Numbered from the stretch's first letter, positions 9,401 to 19,304 are shown. The stretch: 47,077 nucleotides of DNA from a bacterium (GCA_021734165.1 JAIPJL010000010.1:1-47077), one strand, 5' to 3'. Numbers and translations: made by a program. Notes: generated by a model from the sequence alone, not told the origin.

Positions 9401-9554
9401 TTTTTAGTCACTGTAAGTACTTATTAAATTGTATCTTTTAAAATGTATTAATATCAAAACTAATATTATTGCAGTTATATAAATGAGTTATGTTTGTGTT
9501 ATATTTACCTGAGAAAGTTGATTTTTCAGAGATGTATATAAACACAATTTCTGC

Positions 9555-9584
9555 TTGTCATTTATATACTGCATACATTATATT
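9555..9584 (+). promoter_or_regulatory. Possible sigma70-like promoter for the small gene at 9670
   Basis: TTGTCA (9555-9560) and TATATT (9579-9584) are separated by 18 bases in an A/T-rich spacer, with about 80 bases to the start codon. FCB bacteria often use other promoter forms, so this is weak. Confidence 0.25.
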
Positions 9585-9669
9585 AACCTATTCAAGTTGC
9601 AGTGTCAAGTGGATAATCCAATGATACATAGTTGTTTTCATTGAGAACATAATAAATTCTGGAGGGTGA

Positions 9670-9951
9670 ATGGACAATTCAAAAAATGAATTGTGGGAAT
9701 GTATTGAAGATTTAGATGGTCCTGATGGTTATCATTATGCAGTTAAATCAGGTGATAGAATAATCGCATGGGTTGGAAATATTGAGGATGCTGAATTTAT
9801 CTCACGCTCTTGCGATATTGTGCCGCGTTTAGTTAAAGAGATAATGATTCTAATGAATGGACTTGACAATGTCCGTGATTTTATGAGATCTCTTGATGAT
9901 GGTCTTAAAAATCTGGATGTTGAAATGAAGAAGGGCATTTCCAACACTTGA
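9670..9951 (+). CDS. Small hypothetical protein
   Basis: 93 residues, preceded by a strong ribosome-binding site (GGAGGG seven or so bases before the ATG), which supports a real gene. The first half is a mixed alpha/beta segment (GYHYAVKSGDRIIAWVGNIEDAEFIS) resembling a small beta-hairpin followed by a helix, and the second half is a predicted amphipathic helix ending in charged residues (LKNLDVEMKKG). There is no signal peptide or membrane segment. I recognise no family. It stands alone between recO (divergent) and the HDOD gene. Confidence 0.6.
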   Translation: MDNSKNELWECIEDLDGPDGYHYAVKSGDRIIAWVGNIEDAEFISRSCDIVPRLVKEIMILMNGLDNVRDFMRSLDDGLKNLDVEMKKGISNT

Positions 9952-10286
9952 TAATAACGCATTTGGCGAAGTCCAGGTTAAACGTGGAAAGAAGGTCTTT
10001 GCTACATGAAATCAAGGATCTATCTAATTAACTTACAATAGTATCAGAAATGCAAAAGCTGCTACTGCCTCTTTGTATGAAGGTAAAGAATGGCAGGAAT
10101 GGGATGAGGTAAATTGTAAATAATGAAGCGGTAATCAGAAGAATTAAAGATTTACAATTGTTTATTATTGGTTCTGTGCATTTAGTTGATGTGTAATCCC
10201 CAAGCGAATCCCTTGTATTATTTTCGTGAAAGCAGGTTCTATCTAAACAAAAAGGTGACCTTTAGTCAAACTTTACAGAGGAACGA
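9952..10286. other. Non-coding stretch with a possible decayed small gene
   Basis: From 9959 one plus-strand frame reads AFGEVQVKRGKKVFAT, a stop, a short gap with another stop, then NAKAATASLYEGKEWQEWDE and a stop near 10123. The two pieces look protein-like but have no start and two internal stops, so this is at best a relic. The remainder is A/T-rich. The last 20 bases contain AGAGGA, the ribosome-binding site for the HDOD gene. Confidence 0.35.
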
Positions 10287-11168
10287 GTGTCAATTCAGGA
10301 GATAGGCAACAAAGCCCAGATAATAACGGATATTAGATCAAAACTTAAGGATGTACGCGATCTACCCAAACTGCCGACTCTGGCGATAGAAATCCAGAAA
10401 ATTATTAATGACTCCAATTCCAGCATGTCTGACCTGGTTGCTGTTGTTGATAAGGATATGGTGCTTGCTGGAAGAATTCTTCGCATTGCTAACAGTGCGT
10501 TTTATGGCATACCGCGCAAAATTGACAATTTGAAAACAGCTATGATCGTGCTTGGTATGAGTAAGATAGCGAGGCTTGTAACTTCAGTGTCGGTTATGGG
10601 TTTATTTGAAGATGATGCAGAATTTGATATGAGACAATTTTGGCTGCATGGAGCAATTTGTGGTGATTTTACCGTTGGACTTTATCGGGGGCTTAAACTT
10701 CAATGTCCGAATGGAGCGCATATTTCCGGTTTATTGCATGATATTGGTAAGATTATATTATATAAATATTTGCCTGAATATTATACTCAATGTAAAGACT
10801 ATATGAAAGCAAATGATGTAAGGATGGTTGATGCTGAAATTAAACTGCTCGGTATTGACCATGGACACATTGGCAGTTGGCTGACCAGAAAATGGAATGT
10901 CCCTGACGAGATTTCCGAGGCAGTTGCACAGCATCACATCAGATCTTCCGATACTCCGTCATACAGTTTATCTGTAATGGTTGATTGGGCTGATCGTCTA
11001 TCATATATTGTATTAAATCGCTCAAAAGAATCGGTGATTGAATTACTGGAATCCGATCAGAAATGGATTGAATGGCAGAGTGAGAAGGGGTATTCAACTG
11101 AAAGAATAGTAGATATACTATTAGAGTTACATAAACGGTCAAGCCAACTAATAGATTTCCTTAGATAA
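10287..11168 (+). CDS. HDOD domain protein
   Basis: 293 residues from a GTG start with AGAGGA upstream. The HDOD pattern is clear: LPKLPTLAIEIQKIIND, then ILRIANSAFYG, then AMIVLGMSKIARLV, and a HD-like SGLLHDIGKIIL at about 149-160 with a later HH pair (AVAQHH). HDOD proteins are HD-superfamily relatives, usually regulatory and involved in signalling or cyclic-di-GMP-linked control rather than clear phosphohydrolases. No extra receiver or GGDEF domain is attached. It converges with the EEP-domain gene 14 bases away. Confidence 0.85.
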   Translation: MSIQEIGNKAQIITDIRSKLKDVRDLPKLPTLAIEIQKIINDSNSSMSDLVAVVDKDMVLAGRILRIANSAFYGIPRKIDNLKTAMIVLGMSKIARLVTSVSVMGLFEDDAEFDMRQFWLHGAICGDFTVGLYRGLKLQCPNGAHISGLLHDIGKIILYKYLPEYYTQCKDYMKANDVRMVDAEIKLLGIDHGHIGSWLTRKWNVPDEISEAVAQHHIRSSDTPSYSLSVMVDWADRLSYIVLNRSKESVIELLESDQKWIEWQSEKGYSTERIVDILLELHKRSSQLIDFLR

Positions 11169-11182
11169 CTGAAACTCAGATA

Positions 11183-12241
11183 TTAAAACAAATCTACCCT
11201 GTAAATAAAATGATCGCTTGAATACCTGTATGGGAGCACCTTTCCATTAGCAGAAGCTTTGAAATCTTTATAAAGAATATAATCTATCCTGAATAAGGGG
11301 GCCTCTCTATGCCAGGTTCTTCCGAGTAACTTTCCTGTTTTTACCCAGCTATCCTTTAGATTGCTACAAATTATTCGAAAAATTCTGTCGGTAGGTGTTG
11401 TGTTAAAGTCTCCAAGTACGACAAGAGGAGCATTTATCCTGTCGATTTCATCAGCAAGCATTTTAGCTTGAATTAATCTAACTTTCCAGCTATCGATTAA
11501 ACCGGTTAATCCGTGCCCAATCTCCACTGGTTCTAAATGTAGTGGGATTATATATGTATCTTTGCCATTTTGTTTTGTTTTCAGAATATGATACAGCCTT
11601 CTATCATTTTTATGAGAAGGACAATCGATCAGTTTTACCGGTTCAACGGGTTCTTTGCACAGAACAAGTACACCATTTTCACCTTGATCTGTATAACTTC
11701 CGAAATACCAGAAATATCCGAGCCATTTATTGTCTTTAGATTTCTTAATACGCTCATTGAAATCAAATGATTTAACCTCCTGAAAGCAGATTAGATCGTG
11801 TTTCCGATCTTTGATGAGCAGAGTCAACATATGAGTTGTGTAAAACTTTGTATTGAATGTCAACACACTGAATGGTTTGCTGAATTTAGTGTCGAAAGTG
11901 GTCTCATTTAACGGAATGTTCCGGAAAAGTTCACATGATAAAATGATTAAAGTTAGAGCTGCTACCACAATGAGCCGCCAGTGTCTTATAGTCAGATAAT
12001 GAAGAAGGATTATTACAGATGCGCCAGTTAATATGAATCGAAAGAGCTGATTTCCGGTAAACCACTCAATTAGCGGAATAGAAAAGAATGGAGTGTAAAT
12101 TGAGAAAGTCAATATAGCAGTAATAAATAAAAGTAAACCAATTAAAGTCTTAGCTACTCGCAACAATAAAGGTTTAGGTCTGTGTCTTTTCCTGCGTTCA
12201 TGACTATAACCTTGCAGGAGGTTTCTTACATTTTCATTCAT
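11183..12241 (-). CDS. Membrane-anchored endonuclease/exonuclease/phosphatase (EEP) family protein
   Basis: 352 residues. After a basic N-terminus there are three hydrophobic segments (about 29-50, 65-83, 88-106), then an EEP catalytic domain: FSVLTFNTKF, CFQEV (metal-binding Glu), HLEPVE, LGDFNTTP, RIDYILYK and SSDHF, all hallmark motifs. Such membrane-tethered EEP proteins face the periplasm and may cleave phosphodiesters or lipid phosphates; the substrate is unknown. Its ATG overlaps the final base of the mutase stop codon (TAATG), so it is probably translated from the mutase transcript. Confidence 0.8.
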   Translation of the reverse strand: MNENVRNLLQGYSHERRKRHRPKPLLLRVAKTLIGLLLFITAILTFSIYTPFFSIPLIEWFTGNQLFRFILTGASVIILLHYLTIRHWRLIVVAALTLIILSCELFRNIPLNETTFDTKFSKPFSVLTFNTKFYTTHMLTLLIKDRKHDLICFQEVKSFDFNERIKKSKDNKWLGYFWYFGSYTDQGENGVLVLCKEPVEPVKLIDCPSHKNDRRLYHILKTKQNGKDTYIIPLHLEPVEIGHGLTGLIDSWKVRLIQAKMLADEIDRINAPLVVLGDFNTTPTDRIFRIICSNLKDSWVKTGKLLGRTWHREAPLFRIDYILYKDFKASANGKVLPYRYSSDHFIYRVDLF

Positions 12242-13896
12242 TAAAAGAAAGCAGCTTCTCTGTATTCACCAAAAGCATCTTTCAGAACATTAATCATTTC
12301 ACCAAGTGTGACGTAAGCATGTGCGCAATCAATGAAAAAGGGCATAAGATTCTCATCTGAGCGTGCGGCGCTCGCCAGATTTTCCAATTTAAGCTTAACC
12401 TCCTTTGGATCACGTTTTCTTTTAACTTCTTTGAGGTTGTCTATTTGACGTTTTGAATCTTCCGGAGTTATTTTAAGGATTGGAATTTCAATCGTTTCAT
12501 CAGCGTCGATGTAGTCATTAACGCCTACAATGATTCTGCCTTTGGATTCGAGTTCCATTTGGTATCGATAGGCTGCGCGGGCAATCTCCCGCTGCTGGAA
12601 GCCGCTCTCAAGCGCAGGAATAACACCGCCAAGCTCATCTATTTGTTCAAAGTATTCCTCAGCTTCCGCTTCCATACGATCAGTAAGTTGCTCAAGGTAA
12701 TAAGAACCGCCAAGTGGATCGATAACATTTGAGACTCCCGTTTCAGAGGCGATGATCTGTTGAGTGCGTAATGCAATTTTAGCTGCTTTTTCAGAAGGTA
12801 GCGCAAGGGTTTCATCCATTGAGTTTGTGTGTAGGGATTGAGTTCCTCCCAACACACCAGAAAGAGCTTGAATCGCAGTACGGACAATGTTGTTCTCCGG
12901 TTGTTGAGCTGTAAGACTGCAACCTGCCGTCTGTGTATGAAAACGCATCAGCCAACTACGTGGATTTTTAGCGCCGTATTTATAACGCATCCGTTTTGCC
13001 CAGATGCGTCTCGCAGCTCTGTATTTGGCTATTTCCTCGAAGAAGTCGAGGTGTGCATTAAAAAAGTGAGATAATCTTGGCGCAAAAGCGTCAACATCCA
13101 AACCGCGTTCAATTGCCGCTTCAACATAAGCGAAACCATCGGATAATGTGAATGCAAGTTCCTGAACAGCAGTAGAGCCTGCTTCTCGGATATGATAACC
13201 GGAGATAGAAATGGTATTCCATTCAGGCAACTCATTCGTACCGAATTCTATAGTATCAACTTCAAGTCTCATTGATGGAGCAGGGGGGAAGATGTACTCC
13301 TTTTGAGCGATATATTCTTTTAGGATGTCATTTTGCAGTGTGCCTCTGAGTTTCCTTCTGTCGGCGCCTTGTTTTTCCGCCGCCGCTATGTAGAAAGCCC
13401 AAACAATTGCAGCCGGACTGTTTATTGTCATCGATGTCGAGATTTTCTCCATCTCAAGACCGTCAAACAGCACTTCCATATCCCTAAGCGAACAAACTGC
13501 GACTCCACATTTACCAACCTCACCTTCAGACCAGGGATCATCAGAATCGCGTCCCATTAAAGTTGGAAGATCGAAAGCAACCGAAAAACCGGTCTGTCCT
13601 TTCTCGGCAAGGTATTTATAACGCGCATTGGTGTCTTCAGGTGTTGCGAATCCACTGAACATTCGCATCGTCCAGAGCCTGCCCCTGTACATTGATGTAT
13701 GCACACCACGGGTGTATGGATATTGACCTGGATATGCAAGCTGATCTTCAGCGTTCCAGTCTCTCATATCATGCTGTGTAACCATCGCAGGAACTTCAGC
13801 GCCAGATACTGTTGTAAAAAGTGTATCTCGTTTTTTGGCAACATCAAATTCCTGCTGCCATCGTTTGTAATCCGGTTTTTCTGAATTACTACTCAT
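12241..13896 (-). CDS. mutA: Methylmalonyl-CoA mutase, large (catalytic) subunit
   Basis: 551 residues. Conserved mutase sequence runs nearly end to end: [101 protein letters not shown] and [13 protein letters not shown]. The C-terminal B12-binding domain is absent, as expected for organisms with a separate small cobalamin-binding subunit, which is not in this window. It interconverts methylmalonyl-CoA and succinyl-CoA in propionate/odd-chain or branched amino-acid metabolism. The MeaB chaperone is upstream on the same strand but is separated from it by the PIN-like gene. Confidence 0.92.
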   Translation of the reverse strand: MSSNSEKPDYKRWQQEFDVAKKRDTLFTTVSGAEVPAMVTQHDMRDWNAEDQLAYPGQYPYTRGVHTSMYRGRLWTMRMFSGFATPEDTNARYKYLAEKGQTGFSVAFDLPTLMGRDSDDPWSEGEVGKCGVAVCSLRDMEVLFDGLEMEKISTSMTINSPAAIVWAFYIAAAEKQGADRRKLRGTLQNDILKEYIAQKEYIFPPAPSMRLEVDTIEFGTNELPEWNTISISGYHIREAGSTAVQELAFTLSDGFAYVEAAIERGLDVDAFAPRLSHFFNAHLDFFEEIAKYRAARRIWAKRMRYKYGAKNPRSWLMRFHTQTAGCSLTAQQPENNIVRTAIQALSGVLGGTQSLHTNSMDETLALPSEKAAKIALRTQQIIASETGVSNVIDPLGGSYYLEQLTDRMEAEAEEYFEQIDELGGVIPALESGFQQREIARAAYRYQMELESKGRIIVGVNDYIDADETIEIPILKITPEDSKRQIDNLKEVKRKRDPKEVKLKLENLASAARSDENLMPFFIDCAHAYVTLGEMINVLKDAFGEYREAAFF

Positions 13897-13942
13897 TTAA
13901 TTTGCCTTTCGCCTTGATAAACATTTATCAATCTTAAGATAA

Positions 13943-15229
13943 CTACTCAACTTCATACTTTAAAATCTCATAGTCTGCTAGAACCCATGAATCAGCTACT
14001 TTATGAATAAATCCATCGATAAGAACTGATATTCTTGAACCGCAGTACATTTTGTCATCAATTTGATCGCCCGTGATAAATAACCATGATTTAAAATGGA
14101 ATGATTTTGATCTCTTATTGTATGAGTAACTAATCAAATCATAAGTATCCAAACCATAACCCGTAGCGTTAGTACTACATACTTCTTCATTTATAGTACC
14201 ACCACAATTTATTAATTGATTAGTAAGCTCAACTAAGATATCGCAAAGGATATTGTCAAATTGAGATTCAGGATCATCGGCTTCATCTTCCATTGCTATA
14301 AGAATAGCGTCTATTGCTTTCCCGATAGATGATATCGATTGGTCACTAATATTTGTTTTTAACTCTTTCTTCGATTGTTTGAGGAATTGTTCAGTATTAT
14401 ACATGTGAAATAAAGACACGTGAGATTCTCTTTCTATTTCATCGACAAGCTCAGGTCTAGGTCCAATTGTCTTTCCGCTAACTTCATACCACCAATCATC
14501 TTTTTTTTCATCTGTCACAAAGATTATGAATTTAATATCTTCAAGCTTTGCGAATTCTTTAATCTGATGCCAAATTAGTAGGTCTCCAAATTTCTTCTTC
14601 ATTATTAAACCACCATATGAATAAGAAGCAGAATCTTTATCTTTTTCTTTACCTTTATCCCTAAATCCTGGTGGTATTCCCAATCTGTATCGATTTTCAC
14701 CTTCTTTAAAAATATCGTCTAATTCTTTCTGTGTTGATATTGGAGCGCCAACATTATCACCAAATAGTTCTGTTAGTTTTATAAGAATATCATCTTCGTT
14801 AAAAATATCAGGCTGGCGGGAGTCTCCATCATCAAGTTCTTTGTGAATTTTAGAAATGAAATCATCGATCATTTTACAATACTTATCATAGTCTATAAAT
14901 GGATGAAGTCGCTTTAATCCATCTTTGATAATCTTTTTATTTAGCTCATTCTTAAGCTCCGAAAAGAGATCCTTTGATTTTTGGAATTTTATCTTCTGAT
15001 CTGAGATTATTTTATGACGATTTCTGTGATATTCAAGAGCAACTTGATTTGGAATCCAAATACGTTCTTTAATACTTTCAAGAATAGTAATTACTTCATC
15101 TCTTGCGTCATGTGGATGTCTGTATAGGTTTAAAAGAAAATTAGTATCAAAAATAAAAGTACAGTTCCCCCATAGTTGTTTATTTTGTTCTTCGGTAAGT
15201 TTTACAAAACCTGGAAAATCGGATAACAT
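13943..15229 (-). CDS. PIN-like (PIN_8) ribonuclease-type protein inserted between meaB and mutA
   Basis: 428 residues. The N-terminus has IFDTNFLLNLYRHP with Asp28, then WIPNQVALEYHRNRH with Glu66; later GDLLIWHQI (Asp216) and FVTDEKKDDWWYEV (Asp240) complete a set of PIN-type acidic residues, followed by GPRPELVDEI, which matches the PIN_8 family as I know it. Residues about 290-428 form an extra, unassigned C-terminal domain. PIN domains are usually metal-dependent RNases, often in toxin or defence settings. The gene is visibly more A/T-rich than mutA and MeaB on either side, which suggests later acquisition. No separate antitoxin-like gene is adjacent. Confidence 0.75.
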   Translation of the reverse strand: MLSDFPGFVKLTEEQNKQLWGNCTFIFDTNFLLNLYRHPHDARDEVITILESIKERIWIPNQVALEYHRNRHKIISDQKIKFQKSKDLFSELKNELNKKIIKDGLKRLHPFIDYDKYCKMIDDFISKIHKELDDGDSRQPDIFNEDDILIKLTELFGDNVGAPISTQKELDDIFKEGENRYRLGIPPGFRDKGKEKDKDSASYSYGGLIMKKKFGDLLIWHQIKEFAKLEDIKFIIFVTDEKKDDWWYEVSGKTIGPRPELVDEIERESHVSLFHMYNTEQFLKQSKKELKTNISDQSISSIGKAIDAILIAMEDEADDPESQFDNILCDILVELTNQLINCGGTINEEVCSTNATGYGLDTYDLISYSYNKRSKSFHFKSWLFITGDQIDDKMYCGSRISVLIDGFIHKVADSWVLADYEILKYEVE

Positions 15230-15309
15230 TATAGATAACCCCTTTCTAAACCTTGAAGTTAATTCTGATTATGATAGTATATTTGTAGTTTTTATATAGA
15301 TTCATTCAT

Positions 15310-16215
15310 TTAACCTTTCTTTGCGATAAAGCCATTTATTAGTAAGCGCGCTGTTTCTCTTACCGGCAGTCCTTTTTCAGCAAACTCTATTATATCATCC
15401 TGCTTGATTTTCTCCCAGAGTTGCCGTTTTACTCCAGTTTCAGCAGCGCGTTTTATCCTATCGATTCTCTGTTCATTCCGACGCTGTAATAAACTGCCGT
15501 TTGCAAGCGCTTGCCTGAAATAATTCTCCAACCAATCCAGAAGCTCACTTATTCCCTCTGACTTGTTTGCGGAAGTTGCCAGTACGTGAGTACGATTATG
15601 GTTCCTGATTTCCAGGATCGACTGCAAGTCCATAATAAAGCGATCAGCGCCCTTCATATCCTTTTTATTAACCACAAACAAATCAGCGATTTCCATCAGT
15701 CCTGCCTTCATTGCCTGAATGCTGTCGCCTGAGCCGGGTTCAAGCACAACAACGGTTAAGTCGCACGCTCCTACAATATCAACTTCAGACTGCCCGACAC
15801 CAACGGTTTCGATAATGATACGATCAAACGAATAAGCATCGAGGATGTCAGCAGCATCAATAGCGCTTGCAGCAAGTCCTCCTGATGCTCCACGTGTTGC
15901 AAGGCTACGGATGAAAATTCCCTCATCAAGTGTGAGATCGTACATTCTCACTCTGTCTCCGAGTACTGCTCCTCCTGTAAAAGGGCTTGAGGGATCGACA
16001 GCGATTATACCTACGGATATATCTTTCTCGCGATACTGACGAGTTATTTCATTGATGAGAGTACTCTTTCCAGCGCCGAGAGGTCCGGTTATACCGATAC
16101 GAAACGCTTCACCAACAGCCCTTGTGTCATCAGGTATTGGTAAAGTCTCATCCGGATTCAGTCGATCTAATTTACTAAGTAATCTTGAAAGCTCGAGGCG
16201 TTTTTGAGGATTCAT
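15310..16215 (-). CDS. meaB: Methylmalonyl-CoA mutase-associated GTPase MeaB (ArgK family)
   Basis: 301 residues. GTPase motifs are intact: Walker A GPLGAGKS at about 44-51, VDPSSPFTGGAVLGDRVRM, the TVGVGQSEVD switch region, and NKKD as the guanine-specificity motif. MeaB chaperones methylmalonyl-CoA mutase, gating loading of adenosylcobalamin and removing damaged cofactor. Usual length is 310-340, so the N-terminus is slightly short but complete in the core. It lies upstream of the mutase gene on the same strand, supporting a functional pair despite the intervening PIN gene. Confidence 0.92.
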   Translation of the reverse strand: MNPQKRLELSRLLSKLDRLNPDETLPIPDDTRAVGEAFRIGITGPLGAGKSTLINEITRQYREKDISVGIIAVDPSSPFTGGAVLGDRVRMYDLTLDEGIFIRSLATRGASGGLAASAIDAADILDAYSFDRIIIETVGVGQSEVDIVGACDLTVVVLEPGSGDSIQAMKAGLMEIADLFVVNKKDMKGADRFIMDLQSILEIRNHNRTHVLATSANKSEGISELLDWLENYFRQALANGSLLQRRNEQRIDRIKRAAETGVKRQLWEKIKQDDIIEFAEKGLPVRETARLLINGFIAKKG

Positions 16216-16269
16216 GCCTGTGATTTAAATCTGTATTTAAACATTTTATTTCTTAATCTTTGTCATTTA

Positions 16270-17160
16270 TTAAGCGTTTTTAAGCCTTTCGACGATTTCT
16301 TTAATAATAATATCCGCTCTATCTTTATCCAGCAAGAATCCAGCAGCTCCTTCAAGACCGCCACCGCCGTACTCTGCGAGAAGTTGTCCAAGATGAACAT
16401 TACAGGTTCGATTGAAAATACTCTTGCCAATCCTGACGCGTATTTTTGATTTTTCTTTATGTGTTGTTAAAGTAATCTGAACATTCTGATCAGGAAAAAG
16501 TGCAAAACTTATAAAACGGTTGCCTATTGGCAAAAGTTCAGCTTGGCGTGCGTCTGTAATAATAACATTTCCATCAACACGAGAAATATACTCAACTCGC
16601 TCTTTGAACGTCTCAGCATCCTGTTTATATTTGTGGATATTGTTTTGTACCTCAGGAAGTGCAAGTATGGTCTCCGGAGAGGGATCCTTTCGTATTTTTC
16701 GGGTTAGTAATCTAGCATATTCATGTAGAATATCCTTACCCATGAAGGGATCGATCGTGAAACCAATTTGCATCCAGCCTTCCGGATTAAGTACGTCATC
16801 AATTGATAAATCAGCAGAGTCAAATTTATCAGTTTGAGTGACCAAATCAGCATATTGCTTTAACTCTGGAGTGTCGTAGTATTCATATACCAATCTCGCA
16901 GCGCTGGGTGCAATACCGCGTTTGCCTTTAGCGTGCAATCTTACGCTTCGTTCTTCCTCTGCAAGATCGTGGTGATCAAACCAGGTTCCAGCATTAGAAT
17001 GAAGAGGTAGATTAGTAATTATATCGCCTTGCATTACGTCAATGGATCCATCTTCAAGATCTTTTGGTTCTGCAAAAATTATATTGTCGATTGGTTCTAT
17101 TTTTGTTACAAGAACCGCACAGGTAACTCCATCGAGGTTTGCGCGTGTAATCAGGTTCAT
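16270..17160 (-). CDS. DHH-family phosphoesterase
   Basis: 296 residues. Begins ITRANLDGVTCAVL, the first DHH metal-site motif with aspartate, then WFDHHDL, the DHH signature that names the family, at about 61-67. The end has HLGQLLAEYGGGGLEGAAGF, the glycine-rich DHHA1-like substrate-binding motif. This architecture is seen in exopolyphosphatase-like and nanoRNase/cyclic-dinucleotide-type proteins; which one cannot be read. It is the first gene of the leftward group with MeaB (54-base gap). Confidence 0.8.
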   Translation of the reverse strand: MNLITRANLDGVTCAVLVTKIEPIDNIIFAEPKDLEDGSIDVMQGDIITNLPLHSNAGTWFDHHDLAEEERSVRLHAKGKRGIAPSAARLVYEYYDTPELKQYADLVTQTDKFDSADLSIDDVLNPEGWMQIGFTIDPFMGKDILHEYARLLTRKIRKDPSPETILALPEVQNNIHKYKQDAETFKERVEYISRVDGNVIITDARQAELLPIGNRFISFALFPDQNVQITLTTHKEKSKIRVRIGKSIFNRTCNVHLGQLLAEYGGGGLEGAAGFLLDKDRADIIIKEIVERLKNA

Positions 17161-17220
17161 TAGGCTGTCCCTTGTATTGTTAGATTCTTTTTTTTGTACA
17201 AATTTCCATGTACGATTGTG

Positions 17221-17244
17221 GTCGGGGAGTGTTTAAAGCCCGAC
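17221..17244 (-). other. Stem-loop after the Crp/Fnr gene
   Basis: GTCGGG at 17221-17226 pairs with CCCGAC at 17239-17244 across a 12-base loop, immediately downstream of the Crp/Fnr stop codon. No T-run follows on the minus strand, so it is a weak candidate for a transcription end. Confidence 0.3.
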
Positions 17245-17247
17245 TAA

Positions 17248-17925
17248 CTAACTATTCATCTTTTTAAAATTATCAAAATCGTTAAAGATCAGTGTATTAT
17301 GATCCATCCAGCATTGACCTTCATCCTCAAAACGTTTGATAACTCGTGAAATTGTCTCCCTTGACGTTCCGGCAATACTTGCCAGATCGCGCTGTAAAGG
17401 AAGTTCATCAATGTAAACCATACCATCTTTTACCTTGCCAATATCCTCGACCAACCTGATAAGTGTAGTAGCAACACGTCCTTTTGCATCGAGAAGTGAT
17501 AATGATCTGATATGATGATCTGATTTTCTAATTCTGCCGGCAAGTTCTTTTAGCAATGTGATTGCGATTTTAGGAATACTTTGTATAATTTCCATAAAAT
17601 CGTTGCGTTGAAGCATTAAAAGCTCAATCTCATCAATCGAAGTGACAGAAGCACTTCTGCTTAGACCGTCTATTACTGAAAGTTCACCAAAGAAGTCACC
17701 TTGACCGAGTATTGCCAGTATTGCTTCGCTTCCATCAGAAGCGATACGCGAGATTTTAACTCTTCCATATTTAATGACAAAAAGACAATTACCCACGTCA
17801 TCTTCAAAGATTACGAGTGTATTTTTTGGGTACTTGCGATGCACAATTAGTTTGCTGACAAGATCAAGCTCATCATTTGTCAGATCGGCAAAAAGTGGAA
17901 TCTTTCTCAGCAGAGCGTAATCCAT
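17248..17925 (-). CDS. Crp/Fnr-family transcriptional regulator
   Basis: 225 residues. The N-terminal cyclic-nucleotide-binding fold (about 8-125) contains FGELSVIDGLSRSASV, which keeps the glutamate and the arginine-serine pair of the cAMP-type phosphate-binding cassette. The C-terminal winged helix has LPLQRDLASIAGTSRETISRVIKRFEDEG, the recognition helix. No cysteines for an Fe-S cluster are clustered at the N-terminus, so it is closer to Crp than Fnr. It is the last gene of the leftward run with manC, possibly regulating unlinked genes. Confidence 0.88.
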   Translation of the reverse strand: MDYALLRKIPLFADLTNDELDLVSKLIVHRKYPKNTLVIFEDDVGNCLFVIKYGRVKISRIASDGSEAILAILGQGDFFGELSVIDGLSRSASVTSIDEIELLMLQRNDFMEIIQSIPKIAITLLKELAGRIRKSDHHIRSLSLLDAKGRVATTLIRLVEDIGKVKDGMVYIDELPLQRDLASIAGTSRETISRVIKRFEDEGQCWMDHNTLIFNDFDNFKKMNS

Positions 17926-17949
17926 TCAATCTCCCTGATATCCATACAT

Positions 17950-18225
17950 CTAATATTGATCTACAGCTATATACCGATCGATTTCCGCTCTAATCGCTGG
18001 CTTTATGAACAATTTTTCAGTTCCAATATCGGAAATTTCACGAGCTAATGCTGCTATTCTTTCGTCAAGTGATTGTCGTTTGTTTATAATAAGAATTTTG
18101 CTCCCATGAACACTACATGATCCGCTTAGAAAAGCGCCTTGCTCTATCCTGACTTCTACAAACAGTCTTTCAGCTATATCGGAAAGATCGGATAGCAGTT
18201 TTTCACGCTTTAAGTCGGCTTTCAT
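17950..18225 (-). CDS. Small hypothetical protein in the manC operon
   Basis: 91 residues. Its ATG overlaps the manC stop as ATGA, so it is likely translated by coupling, and it ends 24 bases before the Crp/Fnr start. The sequence has a helix (REKLLSDLSDIAERLFVEVRIEQG), a beta hairpin with SCSVHGSKILIINK, then a helix rich in charged residues ending LFIKPAIRAEIDRYI. A similar layout occurs in small conserved proteins of FCB genomes with no known function. No membrane segment. Confidence 0.65.
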   Translation of the reverse strand: MKADLKREKLLSDLSDIAERLFVEVRIEQGAFLSGSCSVHGSKILIINKRQSLDERIAALAREISDIGTEKLFIKPAIRAEIDRYIAVDQY

Positions 18226-19304
18226 AAGTACTCGTCGCGTTTGTCTTTTTCAAGTTTTTCAACAACCTCTTTAACACTTTGAGCGCGGTTAAAGGGGCAG
18301 ATTAAAGTTGCTGTAGGAGTATTTACAACTAAAATATCATTAAGTCCTATGACGGCGGTCAACTTTCCAGGTGAATATATATAATTATTCTCTGAATCAA
18401 TAGTAAGTGTTTCGCCGATTAATACATTTCCGTCTCGATCTTTTTGAGATATACGATACAGCTCATCCCAACTTCCAACATCACTCCAGTCAAAGTTACC
18501 CTCAATCATAAATATCGGTGAAGAAGTTACTTCCATGATACCGTAGTCAATCGAAATTGGTCTTATAATCTGGTAGTGTTTTATAAGTTTTTGCTGGTAT
18601 TTATTTTTATTTAAAAAGGCTGCAATTTTCTGGAGCTGTGCGTATTGCTCAGGCAGATATTCTTCCATCTCAGATAGTATTCTGGATGCACGCCAGATAA
18701 ACATACCGCTGTTCCAATAGAAATCGCCGGATTGCAAGAATAGTTCCGCTGTTTTTTGGTCCGGTTTTTCAGCGAAAGCAACAACTTCGTGCACCGGTTC
18801 TGGAGCATTTTTATCTGCTGTTTTAAACTGAATATAACCATATCCTGTTTCAGGGCGGGTTGGTTTTATGCCTATAGTCACCAATGCATCGTGTTCTTCA
18901 ATGAAATTAATCGCTGTTTTAACAATATTCTGGAAAGCTGATTTGTTTCGTATTAAATGGTCAGCAGGTAGAACGACCATTATACCGTTCGGATCATGGT
19001 TGTAAATATGCGTTGCAGCAAGTCCTATACATGGAGCTGTGTTGCGTCCGACGGGTTCTAAAATAAAATTATCAGTACTCAATTGAGGTAATTGCGGAGC
19101 AATAAATTTAACCTGCTCTTCATTGGTTACAATATAGGTTTTCTCAGGCGGAATCAGATCTTCAAGGCGATCGAAGGTTTCTTGCATCATCGTCCTTGGT
19201 CCATTTATTGCTAACACCTGTTTAGGAGTTATCCTGCGGGAAAGGGGCCAAAAACGCGTCCCTGAACCACCCGCCATGATAACAGCGTAAATATTACTTG
19301 GCAA
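18222..19304 (-). CDS. manC: Mannose-1-phosphate guanylyltransferase
   Basis: 360 residues. The nucleotidyltransferase signature AVIMAGGSGTRFWPLSRR is at about 7-24, with KQVLAI following; NFILEPVGRNTAPCIGLAA and VVLPADHLI are typical of GDP-mannose pyrophosphorylases, as are PETGYGYIQF and FAEKPD. It makes GDP-mannose from mannose-1-phosphate and GTP for glycan synthesis. At 360 residues it lacks the C-terminal phosphomannose isomerase domain found in the longer bifunctional form. It overlaps the upstream membrane protein gene by 11 bases and the downstream small gene by four. Confidence 0.9.
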   Translation of the reverse strand: MPSNIYAVIMAGGSGTRFWPLSRRITPKQVLAINGPRTMMQETFDRLEDLIPPEKTYIVTNEEQVKFIAPQLPQLSTDNFILEPVGRNTAPCIGLAATHIYNHDPNGIMVVLPADHLIRNKSAFQNIVKTAINFIEEHDALVTIGIKPTRPETGYGYIQFKTADKNAPEPVHEVVAFAEKPDQKTAELFLQSGDFYWNSGMFIWRASRILSEMEEYLPEQYAQLQKIAAFLNKNKYQQKLIKHYQIIRPISIDYGIMEVTSSPIFMIEGNFDWSDVGSWDELYRISQKDRDGNVLIGETLTIDSENNYIYSPGKLTAVIGLNDILVVNTPTATLICPFNRAQSVKEVVEKLEKDKRDEYL

